Shown here piece by piece: positions 7,090 through 14,543 of a stretch of DNA of 30,421 bases (positions are counted from its first letter, which is position 1; every line of letters starts with the position of its first letter). Where the stretch lies: contig CAMPGR010000031.1 of NCBI GenBank assembly GCA_946885605.1, positions 1-30,421 on the forward strand. The letters are read 5' to 3'. A model generated the notes under the pieces. The model was given only the letters and a program-made list of their open reading frames with translations, was not told the DNA's origin and searched no databases. Origin of the DNA: an uncultured Pseudomonadota bacterium. GTDB lineage: Bacteria > Pseudomonadota > Gammaproteobacteria > Burkholderiales > SG8-41. Made by a program: the position numbers and the translations under genes.

Positions 7090-8994
7090 GTGATCCAGTT
7101 TCGCAGCCTTGCGCTCTCCCGCGGCCCGCAGCGCCTGATCGAAGATGCCACGCTGCAAATACACGCCGGCTGGCGCTTGGGCCTCGTCGGCGCCAACGGC
7201 AGCGGGAAGACCAGCCTTTTTGCACTGCTGCGCGGGGAACTGCAGCCCGATCGCGGCAGTTGCGAACTCCCCGCCGCCTGGCGCATCGGCACGGTGGCGC
7301 AGGAAACGCCGGCGCTCGATGTGGCTGCGCTCGAATACGTGATCGATGGCGACACGGAGCTGCGCGCCATCGAGCGCGAGTTAGCAGGCGGTGAGGGCGC
7401 CGCATCCGGAGAACGGATCGCCGAGCTGCACGCGCGGTTGCACGATATCGGGGGTTACGGGGCGCGAGGGAGAGCGGCCTCGCTGTTGGCGGGACTTGGC
7501 TTTTCCAACGGGGATCTCGAGCGGCGGGTAGCGGAATTCTCGGGTGGCTGGCGCATGCGGCTCAACCTCGCGCGCGCCCTGATGAGCCGCGCCGACCTGC
7601 TGTTCCTCGACGAGCCGACCAATCATCTGGATCTCGATGCGGTGCTTTGGCTCGAGAAGTGGCTCGCCGGATTCCGCGGCACGCTGCTTGTCATCTCGCA
7701 CGACCGCGATTTCCTCGACGGCTGTGTCACGCACGTGGCACACATCGCGCAGCGGCGCCTCGCGCTCTACACCGGCAACTATTCGGCGTTCGAAACTCAG
7801 CGCGGGGCGCAGCTCGCCATGCAGCAGGCGCTCTTCGAGAAGCAGCAGCGCGAGATCGCGCGCTTCGAGCGTTTCATCGCGCGCTTCCGGGCGAAGGCGA
7901 CCAAGGCGCGCCAGGCGCAAAGCCGGCTCAAGGCGCTCGATCGCATGGAACGCGTGAGCGCGGCGCACGTGGATGCCCCGTTCGATTTCCGTTTCCCGGA
8001 ACCGGAGCGTTCGCCCGACCCGCTGCTCATCCTTGACGATGCGGCGGCGGGCTATGACGGTCGCAAGGTGCTGGAGCGCGTGGCGCTCACGTTGCGACCC
8101 GGAACGCGGCTCGGGCTGCTCGGGCTGAACGGCGCGGGGAAGTCCACGCTCATCAGGCTGCTTGCGGGCGAGATTGCGCACAGCGCGGGCCGCCGCGTCG
8201 AGGGCAAAGGGCTCGTCATCGGCTACTTCGCGCAACATCAGCTCGAGCAGCTGCGCGGCGACGAGTCGCCGCTCGCGCACCTCGTCCGGCAGGAGCCCGC
8301 GACGCGGGAGCAGGACCTGCGCGACTATCTCGGCGGGTTCGACTTCGGCGGCGAGGCCGCCAACGTAACGGTGGCGCCGTTCTCGGGCGGCGAGAAGTCG
8401 CGGCTTGCGCTCGCGCTGCTCGTGCGCCGGCGCCCGAACCTGTTGCTGCTCGACGAGCCCACGAATCATCTCGATCTCGAGATGCGCTACGCACTCACGC
8501 GTGCGCTCGCCGAATATGAAGGCAGCCTCGTTCTCGTCTCGCACGACCGCGCGCTCTTGAGGACGGTGTGCGATACGTTCGCGATCGTCGCCGACGGGAA
8601 CGTATCTCCGTTCGAGGGCGACCTCGATGATTACGTCGCGTGGATCGCGGCGCGGCGTGATGCGCAGGCAACACCGGGCGACGCGATGGCGGAACGCCTT
8701 GCGCGCAAGCAGGCCCGTGAGACCCTGGCCGCCGAAAGGCAGCAGCAGCTCGCGCGCCGTCGTCCGCTCATCAAGGAGGCCGAGCAGCTCGAGCGCCAGC
8801 TCGCGGCGTGGCACGAGGAGAGGCGCGCGCTCGACGAGCAGCTCGCGGATCCAGCATTTTATGCAAGCCCGGATCCCGACCAGCTCAAAGGCGTCGTGTT
8901 GCGCCAGCAGGCGGTCTCGAGGCGCATCGACGAGGCGGAGCAGCGCTGGCTCGAAGTGCACGCGGACCTCGAAGCGATGGGCGAAGTGCGTTAG
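7090..8994 (+). CDS. yheS: ABC-F family ATPase, YheS-like
   Basis: A 634-residue soluble protein with two ABC ATPase domains and no membrane segments, as in the ABC-F family that acts on ribosomes. Domain 1 has the Walker A GANGSGKT (34-41), the signature FSGGW and Walker B LLFLDEPTNHLDLD. Domain 2 has GLNGAGKS, FSGGEKSRLALALL and LLLLDEPTNHLDLE. Between them lies a charged helical linker rich in Arg, Lys and Gln that would reach the ribosomal E/P site. An acidic and basic C-terminal coiled coil follows. The opening MIQFRSLALSRG and the VAQETPALDV segment match YheS better than EttA or Uup. The start is GTG at 7090; an in-frame ATG with a good ribosome site is lacking. The stop falls inside a 12-bp tandem duplication. 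Confidence 0.9.
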   Translation: MIQFRSLALSRGPQRLIEDATLQIHAGWRLGLVGANGSGKTSLFALLRGELQPDRGSCELPAAWRIGTVAQETPALDVAALEYVIDGDTELRAIERELAGGEGAASGERIAELHARLHDIGGYGARGRAASLLAGLGFSNGDLERRVAEFSGGWRMRLNLARALMSRADLLFLDEPTNHLDLDAVLWLEKWLAGFRGTLLVISHDRDFLDGCVTHVAHIAQRRLALYTGNYSAFETQRGAQLAMQQALFEKQQREIARFERFIARFRAKATKARQAQSRLKALDRMERVSAAHVDAPFDFRFPEPERSPDPLLILDDAAAGYDGRKVLERVALTLRPGTRLGLLGLNGAGKSTLIRLLAGEIAHSAGRRVEGKGLVIGYFAQHQLEQLRGDESPLAHLVRQEPATREQDLRDYLGGFDFGGEAANVTVAPFSGGEKSRLALALLVRRRPNLLLLDEPTNHLDLEMRYALTRALAEYEGSLVLVSHDRALLRTVCDTFAIVADGNVSPFEGDLDDYVAWIAARRDAQATPGDAMAERLARKQARETLAAERQQQLARRRPLIKEAEQLERQLAAWHEERRALDEQLADPAFYASPDPDQLKGVVLRQQAVSRRIDEAEQRWLEVHADLEAMGEVR

Positions 8995-9010
8995 GGGATG
9001 CGTTAGGGGA
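8987..9010 (+). repeat. 12-bp tandem duplication spanning the ABC-F stop codon
   Basis: TGCGTTAGGGGA occurs twice back to back (8987-8998, 8999-9010). The first copy carries the TAG stop at 8992-8994; the second repeats it in the same frame, giving two in-frame stops. Confidence 0.85.
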
Positions 9011-9027
9011 CAGGGAGCGTGTCCCCT
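9005..9027 (+). repeat. REP-like hairpin AGGGGACA/TGTCCCCT after the ABC-F gene
   Basis: A perfect 8-bp inverted repeat (9005-9012 with 9020-9027) around a 7-base loop, followed by TTAC. It could stop ABC-F transcription, though the T tract is weak. GGGGACA...TGTCCCC hairpins resemble the REP-type sequences of some proteobacteria. No REP-associated transposase gene is present in the window. Confidence 0.5.
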
Positions 9028-9040
9028 TACTGCTGGGGAA

Positions 9041-9540
9041 ATGATGTCGCGAAACCCGATCATGCGCGCTTTTATCCTCGCCGCAGCGGCGATCGCGGTG
9101 CCGCTTGCAGCGGGTGCGCAACAGGTGATTCAGTCCGAGAAGCACGCCTTCCGGGTCGTGACGCTCGTCAAGGGGCTGTCGTTTCCGTGGCGCTTGCGTT
9201 TCTCCCCGACGACCGCATGCTGGTGACCGAGCGCGGCGGTACGCTGCGCATCGTGTCCAGGGACTTCAAGCTCGATCCCCGGCCGGTGGAAGGCTTGCCG
9301 AAAGTCGTTGCGACGGGGCAGGCGGACTGTTCGATGTGCGCTTCATCCCGCTTACGCGGAGAACGGGCGGCTCTATCTCGCCTACAACGGGGCGGGCGAT
9401 GGCGGATGGGGTACCGAGCTTCTGCGCGCGAAGCTTGAAGGACATCGTCTCATCGAGCAACGCGTGCTCTTTCGCTTGCAGCCCAAGTCGCGCCGCGGGC
9501 ACCAACTTCGGCGGACGCGGTTCGATGAGGCGTCAAGAGC
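9041..9540 (+). pseudogene. PQQ-dependent sugar dehydrogenase, frameshifted and truncated
   Basis: The first third of a soluble PQQ-dependent aldose sugar dehydrogenase (YliI/Asd-like), now broken. The start is intact: ATG at 9041, a signal peptide ([19 protein letters not shown]), then [17 protein letters not shown]. The conserved text then jumps frame to [20 protein letters not shown] and [13 protein letters not shown]. It jumps again through LFDV to [33 protein letters not shown] and VLFRLQPKSRRG, then to TNFGGR. I count about three single-base losses and one probable gain, most next to G or C runs. Homology stops near 9530-9540, where 9-bp repeats begin; the propeller blades with most PQQ and Ca ligands are missing. 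The truncation makes this a true pseudogene even if some indels are sequencing errors. Confidence 0.82.
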
Positions 9541-9549
9541 AAAAACGCC

Positions 9550-9594
9550 AAGGACGTCAAGGACACCAAGGACGTCAAGGACGCCAAGGACACA
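9550..9594 (+). repeat. Five tandem copies of a 9-bp unit (AAGGACGTC-like)
   Basis: Five adjoining copies of AAGGAC[GA][TC][CA]: 9550-9558, 9559-9567, 9568-9576, 9577-9585 and 9586-9594. The array starts where homology of the broken sugar dehydrogenase gene ends. A reverse-oriented piece, GCGTCCTTTGCGTC, lies at 9621-9634, and a related reverse array at 10701-10741. Confidence 0.85.
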
Positions 9595-9597
9595 AAC

Positions 9598-9616
9598 GAA
9601 AAGCTCTTAGCTTTTC
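9598..9616 (-). terminator. Hairpin terminator candidate downstream of the minus-strand Bug gene
   Basis: GAAAAGCT and AGCTTTTC form a perfect 8-bp stem with a 3-base loop, 35 bases past the stop of the minus-strand Bug gene. On that strand the T run lies in the descending arm and is followed by GTTTGTG, a plausible but not classical intrinsic terminator. Confidence 0.5.
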
Positions 9617-9651
9617 CGTCGCGTCCTTTGCGTCTGGGCTCTAGATCGAGC

Positions 9652-10623
9652 TCAATCGACCTTCGCGCCCGAGGCTTTCACCGCCTTGCCGAAGCGTTCG
9701 GTCTCGAAGCGGATCAGCTTGCCGAACTCCTCCGGCGTTCCCCCAAGCGGATCCACGCCCATGTCCGCGAGCCGCTTGGTTACCTCGGGCGAACGAATAA
9801 TGCGGGTGATCTCCGTCGCGAGCTTGTTCACCACCGCTTTCGGCGTTTTCGCCGGTGCCACGATGCCGGTCCAGTTGCCCATCACGAAATCCTTGTAGCC
9901 CTGTTCGATGAAGGTCGGCACTTCAGGCATGAACGGATGGCGTTTCTCGGTGAGCGTGCCGATGATCCGCAGCTTCCCGCCTTTTGCATGAGGAAAAAGT
10001 TCGGGCACCGCATTGATCATGACATGCGCCTGGCCGGAGAGGAGAGCGGGCACGGCGGGCCCGACGCCCTTGTAAGGCACGTGCGTCCCGTCGATCCCGG
10101 TCGCCACCTTGAACATCTCCATGGAGAGATGGCTGATGACGCCCGCGCCGCCCGAGGCATAGATCAGGCGGTTCTTTTTCGCCCACGCGACCAGTTCCTT
10201 GACGTTATTCGCGGGAATGCCGGGGTTCACCACCATGATGAGTGGCGCTGTACCGAGCACCACGACCGGCGTGAGGTCGCGCTCCAGGCTGTAGTTGAGC
10301 TTCGAATAGAGCGTTTGCGAAATGGTGTGCGCCGTGCTGATGTTCATGAAGGTGTAACCGTCGGGCGTTGTCTTCGCCACCAGCTCGGCTGCAAGATTGC
10401 CGCCGGCGCCGGGCCGGTTGTCGACGATCACGGGCTGGCCCCAGGACTCGTTCAGCTTCTGTGCGACGATGCGCGCCATGATGTCGTTGATGCCGCCGGG
10501 CGCGAATGCGACGACGTAACGGATCGGGCGGGTTGGATAGTCCGCGCCGTGTGCCGCGCCCAGAAAGAGCGCTCCAAAGCTTGAAAGTGCCGTCCAGATG
10601 ACGGCAAAGATTCCTCTGTGCAT
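9652..10623 (-). CDS. Bug/TctC-family periplasmic solute-binding protein
   Basis: A 323-residue extracytoplasmic binding protein of the Bug (TctC) family, which captures carboxylates or other small organic ligands. A signal peptide of about 26 residues ends in A-A-H-G-A; the mature protein opens DYPTRPIRYVVAFAPGGIND, the family's first ligand-contact loop. Further hallmarks are VDNRPGAGGNLAAELVAKTTPDGYT, HVPYKGVGPAVPALLSGQ and a C-terminal LADMGVDPLGGTPEEF. I placed the start at 10623 because GAGGAGG lies about seven bases upstream; the open frame extends about 40 codons further into repeat sequence. No TctA or TctB membrane gene is near, so this is an orphan binding protein, common in Burkholderiales. 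It stands alone between repeats, with a palindrome in its upstream region. Confidence 0.92.
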   Translation of the reverse strand: MHRGIFAVIWTALSSFGALFLGAAHGADYPTRPIRYVVAFAPGGINDIMARIVAQKLNESWGQPVIVDNRPGAGGNLAAELVAKTTPDGYTFMNISTAHTISQTLYSKLNYSLERDLTPVVVLGTAPLIMVVNPGIPANNVKELVAWAKKNRLIYASGGAGVISHLSMEMFKVATGIDGTHVPYKGVGPAVPALLSGQAHVMINAVPELFPHAKGGKLRIIGTLTEKRHPFMPEVPTFIEQGYKDFVMGNWTGIVAPAKTPKAVVNKLATEITRIIRSPEVTKRLADMGVDPLGGTPEEFGKLIRFETERFGKAVKASGAKVD

Positions 10624-10649
10624 CGCTACGCCTCCTCTCGTTGTGATAT

Positions 10650-10676
10650 GCACGGCATGATAAATACATACCGTGC
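10650..10676. promoter_or_regulatory. Operator-like palindrome upstream of the minus-strand Bug gene
   Basis: GCACGGCATG (10650-10659) and CATACCGTGC (10667-10676) are inverted repeats matching at nine of ten positions around an AT-only centre, ATAAATA. The site ends 26 bases before the start codon and overlaps the AT-rich stretch where a -10 element would sit. This layout fits a dimeric repressor or activator site. Confidence 0.5.
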
Positions 10677-10700
10677 GCCGGGCAAACGGGCTTTTCGGTT

Positions 10701-10741
10701 CATCCTTTGCAGTCCCTCGCGTCCTTTGCGTCCTTTGCGTC
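10701..10741 (-). repeat. 9-bp periodic repeat (TCCTTTGCG), reverse orientation
   Basis: Four degenerate 9-bp periods with TCCTTTGCG as the core, best preserved at 10719-10741. Its complement, AAAGGACGC, is close to the AAGGACGTC unit at 9550-9594, so the Bug gene is bracketed by related repeats in opposite orientation. Confidence 0.7.
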
Positions 10742-10754
10742 AAGCCTTACGAGG

Positions 10755-11375
10755 TCACCATCTTCGCCGCACAGGTGGCCGACTGCGCCAGTACCGTATC
10801 ATCGCGTAGCCGCCCAGCATGCCGCCCAGGTGCGCGAAATGGGCGACACCCTGCTGCGTTCCCGTGATTCCCAGGTAGAGCTCCAGCACCCCGTACAACG
10901 TGACGAATAGCCATGCCGGCATCGGGATCGGCGGAAAAATGAGCATGACGGTGCGATGCGGAAAATAAAGGGCAAACGCAAGGAGTACGCCGAAGACGCC
11001 TCCGGAAGCACCGACCGTCGGGTACGGAGGCCCGCCGCTTGCCGCCGATACGACGAGCTGCGCGAGCGCAGCGGTGATGACGCAGGCAAAGTAGTACGCG
11101 AGGTAGCGGCGCTGGCCGAACACGCGCTCGACGTCGGAGCCGAACATGTAGAGCGCGAGCATGTTGACGAGCAGGTGCAGCAGATTCCCGTGCAGGAAAC
11201 TGTAAGTGACCAGCTGCCACGGCAGAAAACCCGCCATGCCCGTGGGCGAGGTGCCGTGCAGCGGCCACAACGCAAACCAGACGACGAGCGTGGGGCCGAC
11301 GATGCCCTGCAGCAGGTAAACGATACCGTTCGCGACGAGCAGCGCCCACGTGACGGGCGGGATGGAGGGAAACAT
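10755..11375 (-). CDS. Rhomboid-family intramembrane serine protease
   Basis: A 206-residue polytopic membrane protein with about six hydrophobic segments. The rhomboid catalytic features are present: H67-x3-N71 in HLLVN, the nucleophile S124 in GASGGVFG (122-129), and the paired base H182 in AHFAHLGG (178-185). Such proteases cut transmembrane helices of other proteins within the bilayer. The start ATG at 11375 has only a weak ribosome site, but the MFPSIPPVTWALLVAN opening is typical. The gene lies 57 bases downstream of the flavoprotein gene on the same strand and may be cotranscribed with it. Substrate unknown. Confidence 0.92.
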   Translation of the reverse strand: MFPSIPPVTWALLVANGIVYLLQGIVGPTLVVWFALWPLHGTSPTGMAGFLPWQLVTYSFLHGNLLHLLVNMLALYMFGSDVERVFGQRRYLAYYFACVITAALAQLVVSAASGGPPYPTVGASGGVFGVLLAFALYFPHRTVMLIFPPIPMPAWLFVTLYGVLELYLGITGTQQGVAHFAHLGGMLGGYAMIRYWRSRPPVRRRW

Positions 11376-11432
11376 GAGCGGGCGAGGGTTCCGATGACGT
11401 GTGCCCTTCGACAGCGTGGCGGCTGCGAAGGT

Positions 11433-12578
11433 TTAAGCTAGGACGGGCGGCAGTTCGCGCGCGAGCTTTGCGCGCTCGGCGGTTGCTGTGCCGTTGAGCG
11501 CGAAGCCGAGCAATCTTCCCGCGCTGTCGGTGAAGAGCGACTTCACGCCATCGTTGGCGCGCTCGCTGCGCCACTCGCCGAGGGCTCCGGGAGGCGGAGG
11601 CGCGACGATCGTCGGACACGCCGGCGTTTTGACGAGCACCGGCATCGCGGGGTAAGCGACTAGCGTGCGTTTTCCCGCGAGCGTTGCGGCAAGCGCACGC
11701 GCCGCGTGCATGATCGGCATCACAAAAGGCAGGATCATGCCGTCGACCTCGGCGCAATCGCCGAGCGCGTAGATGTCTTCGACGCTTGCGGCAAGAAACC
11801 GATCCACCATGATCCCTCCGCGAACCGCGAGACCGGCGGCCCGCGCAAGCGCGAGTTTCGGCCTGAGGCCGACCGCCGAAAGCACGAGATCGGCGTGCAG
11901 CGCTGCGCCATCTGCAAGCGTGACGCGCACGGTGTCTCCCTCGCGCCCGACGGCGCTCACGCTCGTGCCGAGATGCCATTCGACGCCGAGCGCGGCAAGC
12001 TTTTCCCTGAGCAGGGCAGCCCCGGCGGCAGGCAGGAGCCGCGGCAACGGGTGCTCGGCGATATCCACGCAGGCGACGGCGAATCCCGCGGCGGCGAGAT
12101 CGTTCGCAAACTCGCAGCCGATCAACCCCGCGCCGATGATAGCGACTCGGCGCTTGCCTTCGAGCGCCGCGCGAAAGTCTCCGTAATCGTCGAGACTGTT
12201 GACCGTCATCACCGTATCGACGGCATCGCCCACAAGCGGCAGGCGCACCTGATCGGCGCCGAGCGCCAGCACGAGCGCGGAGTACGGGATCGCTTCCTCG
12301 CCGACGCGCACGCATCGTGCGGAAGGATCGATCGCGGTAAGGCGCGATCGCGTGCGGATCGTCGCATGAAGCTGCACGGCCATCTGTTCCGCCGTACTGA
12401 TGGGTATCGCGGCGGGCGCTTTCTTTGCCGCAAGCGCATTGGAGAGGGTCGGCTTCGAATAGTACTCGCCGCCGTCCGCCGTGATGAGGGTGATCGGAAT
12501 GTCGGGGTGCAGCTTGCGCAGCTCGCGTGCCGTGCTGTAGCCGGCGAGGCCGCTGCCCGCGATGACTACCGGATGCAC
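11433..12578 (-). CDS. FAD-dependent NAD(P)H oxidoreductase, rubredoxin reductase-like
   Basis: A 381-residue flavoprotein of the pyridine-nucleotide disulphide oxidoreductase fold. The FAD site is AGSGLAGYSTARELRK near residues 7-22, the NAD(P)H site is VAIIGAGLIGCEFANDLAAA, and a second FAD motif, DIYALGDCAEVDG, follows. There is no CxxC redox pair, so it is not a thioredoxin or disulphide reductase. Length and the ITADGGEYYSKPTLSNAL segment are as in rubredoxin-NAD reductases, which pass electrons from NADH to rubredoxin. No rubredoxin gene is visible here, so the partner is open. I chose the GTG at 12578 because GAGG lies eight bases upstream and the glycine motif follows directly; an ATG 27 codons earlier would add an unconserved leader. 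Confidence 0.85.
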   Translation of the reverse strand: MHPVVIAGSGLAGYSTARELRKLHPDIPITLITADGGEYYSKPTLSNALAAKKAPAAIPISTAEQMAVQLHATIRTRSRLTAIDPSARCVRVGEEAIPYSALVLALGADQVRLPLVGDAVDTVMTVNSLDDYGDFRAALEGKRRVAIIGAGLIGCEFANDLAAAGFAVACVDIAEHPLPRLLPAAGAALLREKLAALGVEWHLGTSVSAVGREGDTVRVTLADGAALHADLVLSAVGLRPKLALARAAGLAVRGGIMVDRFLAASVEDIYALGDCAEVDGMILPFVMPIMHAARALAATLAGKRTLVAYPAMPVLVKTPACPTIVAPPPPGALGEWRSERANDGVKSLFTDSAGRLLGFALNGTATAERAKLARELPPVLA

Positions 12579-12649
12579 GATGTGCGCCTCAAATGCACGC
12601 GGCGCGCAGCTATGCCGCCGTTCTGGAGCGTGCTCGAGATCATGCGGCG

Positions 12650-12677
12650 ATGGTAACAAACATCACAGCGCGTTCAA
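12650..12677 (-). promoter_or_regulatory. Candidate promoter of the flavoprotein-rhomboid pair
   Basis: On the minus strand, TTGAAC (12677-12672), a 16-base spacer and TACCAT (12655-12650) match the sigma-70 consensus at four of six positions in each hexamer. It lies about 75 bases upstream of the GTG start. Confidence 0.4.
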
Positions 12678-12702
12678 AACGATGCGACGCGCTTCGATGC
12701 AG

Positions 12703-12731
12703 TTGAGGCGGCGTGCGATTTGCGCTATCGT
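12703..12731 (+). promoter_or_regulatory. Candidate promoter of the IlvD/Edd dehydratase gene
   Basis: TTGAGG (12703-12708), a 17-base spacer and TATCGT (12726-12731) fit sigma-70 at four of six positions each with ideal spacing. Transcription would begin near 12738, 25 bases before the ATG. It is divergent from the flavoprotein promoter. Confidence 0.42.
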
Positions 12732-12762
12732 GCAGACCGCAAAATCCGGTTGCATATCCTTC

Positions 12763-14511
12763 ATGACGATCCCGAAGCGTGGCATGCGCCGTGGCCTCAC
12801 TGCTTACGGCGACGAGGACTTCTCCCTCTTCCTGCGCAAGGCCTTCATCAAGGCCATGGGCTATTCCGACGACGCGCTGGATCGCCCCATCGTCGGCATC
12901 ACCAATACCTACAGCGGCTTCAACGCGTGCCACCGCACGGTGCCGGAACTGATCGAGGCGGTGAAACGGGGCGTCATGCTGGCGGGCGGGTTGCCGGTCG
13001 AATTCCCGACCATCACGCTGCACGAGTCGTTCGCGCACCCGACCAGCATGTATCTGCGCAACCTCATGGCGATCGACGCGGAAGAGATGATCCGCGCGCA
13101 GCCGGTCGACGCGTGCGTTTTGATCGGCGGCTGCGACAAGACGGTGCCCGCGCTCCTCATGGGCGCCGCGAGCGCGAACGTGCCGGCGATCATGCTCGTG
13201 ACCGGTCCGATGCTCACCGGCGACCATCATGGCGAGCGGCTCGGCGCGTGCACCGATTGCCGCCGGTTCTGGGCGCGCTACCGCGCCGGCGAAATCGGTG
13301 CGGAGGAGATCGCCGCGGTGAACGCAAAGCTGGCGCCTTCCGCGGGCACGTGCATGGTGATGGGCACGGCGAGCACGATGGCGCTCTGCACGGAAGCGCT
13401 CGGCATGATGCTGCCCGGCGGCGCCTGCACGCCGGCTGTGATGTCGGAGCGCATGCGCCATGCCGAAGCGAGCGGCGCCCGGGCCGTGGCGCTCGCGACG
13501 GAAGGTTTGACGCCGAGCCGGATCATGACACCTCAAGCGTTCGAGAATGCGCTGCACGTGCTGCTCGCGATCGGCGGCTCGACCAACGCCATCGTGCATC
13601 TCGCGGCCATGGCGGGACGGCTCGGCATTGAAATCGATCTCGATGCCTTCGACCGCATGGGCCGTGAGACTCCGGTGCTGGTGGATTTGAAGCCGACCGG
13701 CCAGCACTATATGGAGGATCTCGAAAAGGCGGGCGGCCTCACGCCCATTCTCCGCGAGCTCGAGCCGCGGCTCGAGCTCGACGCGCTCACGATCACCGGG
13801 AAGACGTTACGCGAGAATCTCGCCGCGGCGCCCGCTCCGTGGAAGCAGGAGGTGGTGCGCCGCTTTGGCGACCCGGTGTTCCGGGAAGGGGGCATCGCGG
13901 TGTTGCGCGGCAATCTCGCGCCTGGCGGCGCCATCATCAAGCAGTCGGCGATGGATCAGAAGCTCATGCGCCACGAGGGGCGCGCTGTCGTCTTCGAGTC
14001 GCTCGAAGATCTCGCGGCGCGGATCGACGATCCGAGGCTCGACGTCGAGGCAACGGATATGCTGGTGCTCAAGAGCGCAGGGCCCAAGGGCGCGCCAGGC
14101 ATGCCGGAGGCGGGTTACATCCCGATCCCGAAGAAACTCGCACAGAAAGGCGTGAAGGACATGGTGCGCATTTCGGATGCGCGCATGAGCGGAACCGCGT
14201 TCGGCGCGATCGTGCTGCACGTTACGCCGGAATCCGCGGTCGGTGGACCGCTTGCGCTCGTGCGCACCGGGGATCGCATCCGCCTCGATGTACCGCAACG
14301 CAGCCTCGAGTTGCTCGTCGATGCGGATGAGCTCGCGTCGCGGCGCCGCGCGTGGCAGCCTGCGCTCCGGCGCGATGAGGATGCGCGCGGCTACCGCAAG
14401 CTCTTTCTCGATGCAGTGATGCAGGCTGATCGCGGCTGCGACTTCGATTTTCTCGCGCCACCCGCTACAATTCGCATTCCACGCAAACACGTTCCGGGTC
14501 CGGAACGTTAA
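12763..14511 (+). CDS. IlvD/Edd-family dehydratase (dihydroxy-acid or sugar-acid dehydratase)
   Basis: A 582-residue Fe-S dehydratase of the IlvD/Edd family, cytoplasmic. Three candidate cluster ligands sit in conserved places: C56 in GFNACHRT, C124 in LIGGCDKTVPA and C197 in SAGTCMVMGTAS. Other blocks are FPTITLHESFAHPTSMYLRN, GGSTNAIVHLAAMAGR and the C-terminal MVRISDARMSGTAFGAIVLH. Family members remove water from 2,3-dihydroxy acids, either in branched-chain amino acid synthesis (IlvD) or from aldonates such as arabinonate, xylonate or gluconate. The EYGDDNFSLF-like opening (here TAYGDEDFSLFLRKAFIKAM) belongs to a subgroup usually left as IlvD/Edd family, and no other ilv gene is adjacent, so a sugar-acid role is quite possible. 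The start at 12763 agrees with the promoter, though the ribosome site is weak; ATG 12784 is an alternative. Confidence 0.88.
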   Translation: MTIPKRGMRRGLTAYGDEDFSLFLRKAFIKAMGYSDDALDRPIVGITNTYSGFNACHRTVPELIEAVKRGVMLAGGLPVEFPTITLHESFAHPTSMYLRNLMAIDAEEMIRAQPVDACVLIGGCDKTVPALLMGAASANVPAIMLVTGPMLTGDHHGERLGACTDCRRFWARYRAGEIGAEEIAAVNAKLAPSAGTCMVMGTASTMALCTEALGMMLPGGACTPAVMSERMRHAEASGARAVALATEGLTPSRIMTPQAFENALHVLLAIGGSTNAIVHLAAMAGRLGIEIDLDAFDRMGRETPVLVDLKPTGQHYMEDLEKAGGLTPILRELEPRLELDALTITGKTLRENLAAAPAPWKQEVVRRFGDPVFREGGIAVLRGNLAPGGAIIKQSAMDQKLMRHEGRAVVFESLEDLAARIDDPRLDVEATDMLVLKSAGPKGAPGMPEAGYIPIPKKLAQKGVKDMVRISDARMSGTAFGAIVLHVTPESAVGGPLALVRTGDRIRLDVPQRSLELLVDADELASRRRAWQPALRRDEDARGYRKLFLDAVMQADRGCDFDFLAPPATIRIPRKHVPGPER

Positions 14512-14543
14512 TTCTGCGATTTTTCAACTTAACACAGCGAGCT

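Noticed and set aside
9550..9594. CRISPR array
   Set aside because: Units are 9 bases, directly adjoining, with no spacers, and no cas genes are present.
10747..12315. A 522-residue minus-strand frame spanning the rhomboid and flavoprotein genes
   Set aside because: It overlaps two convincing genes in another frame and is Arg/Ala-rich without motifs.
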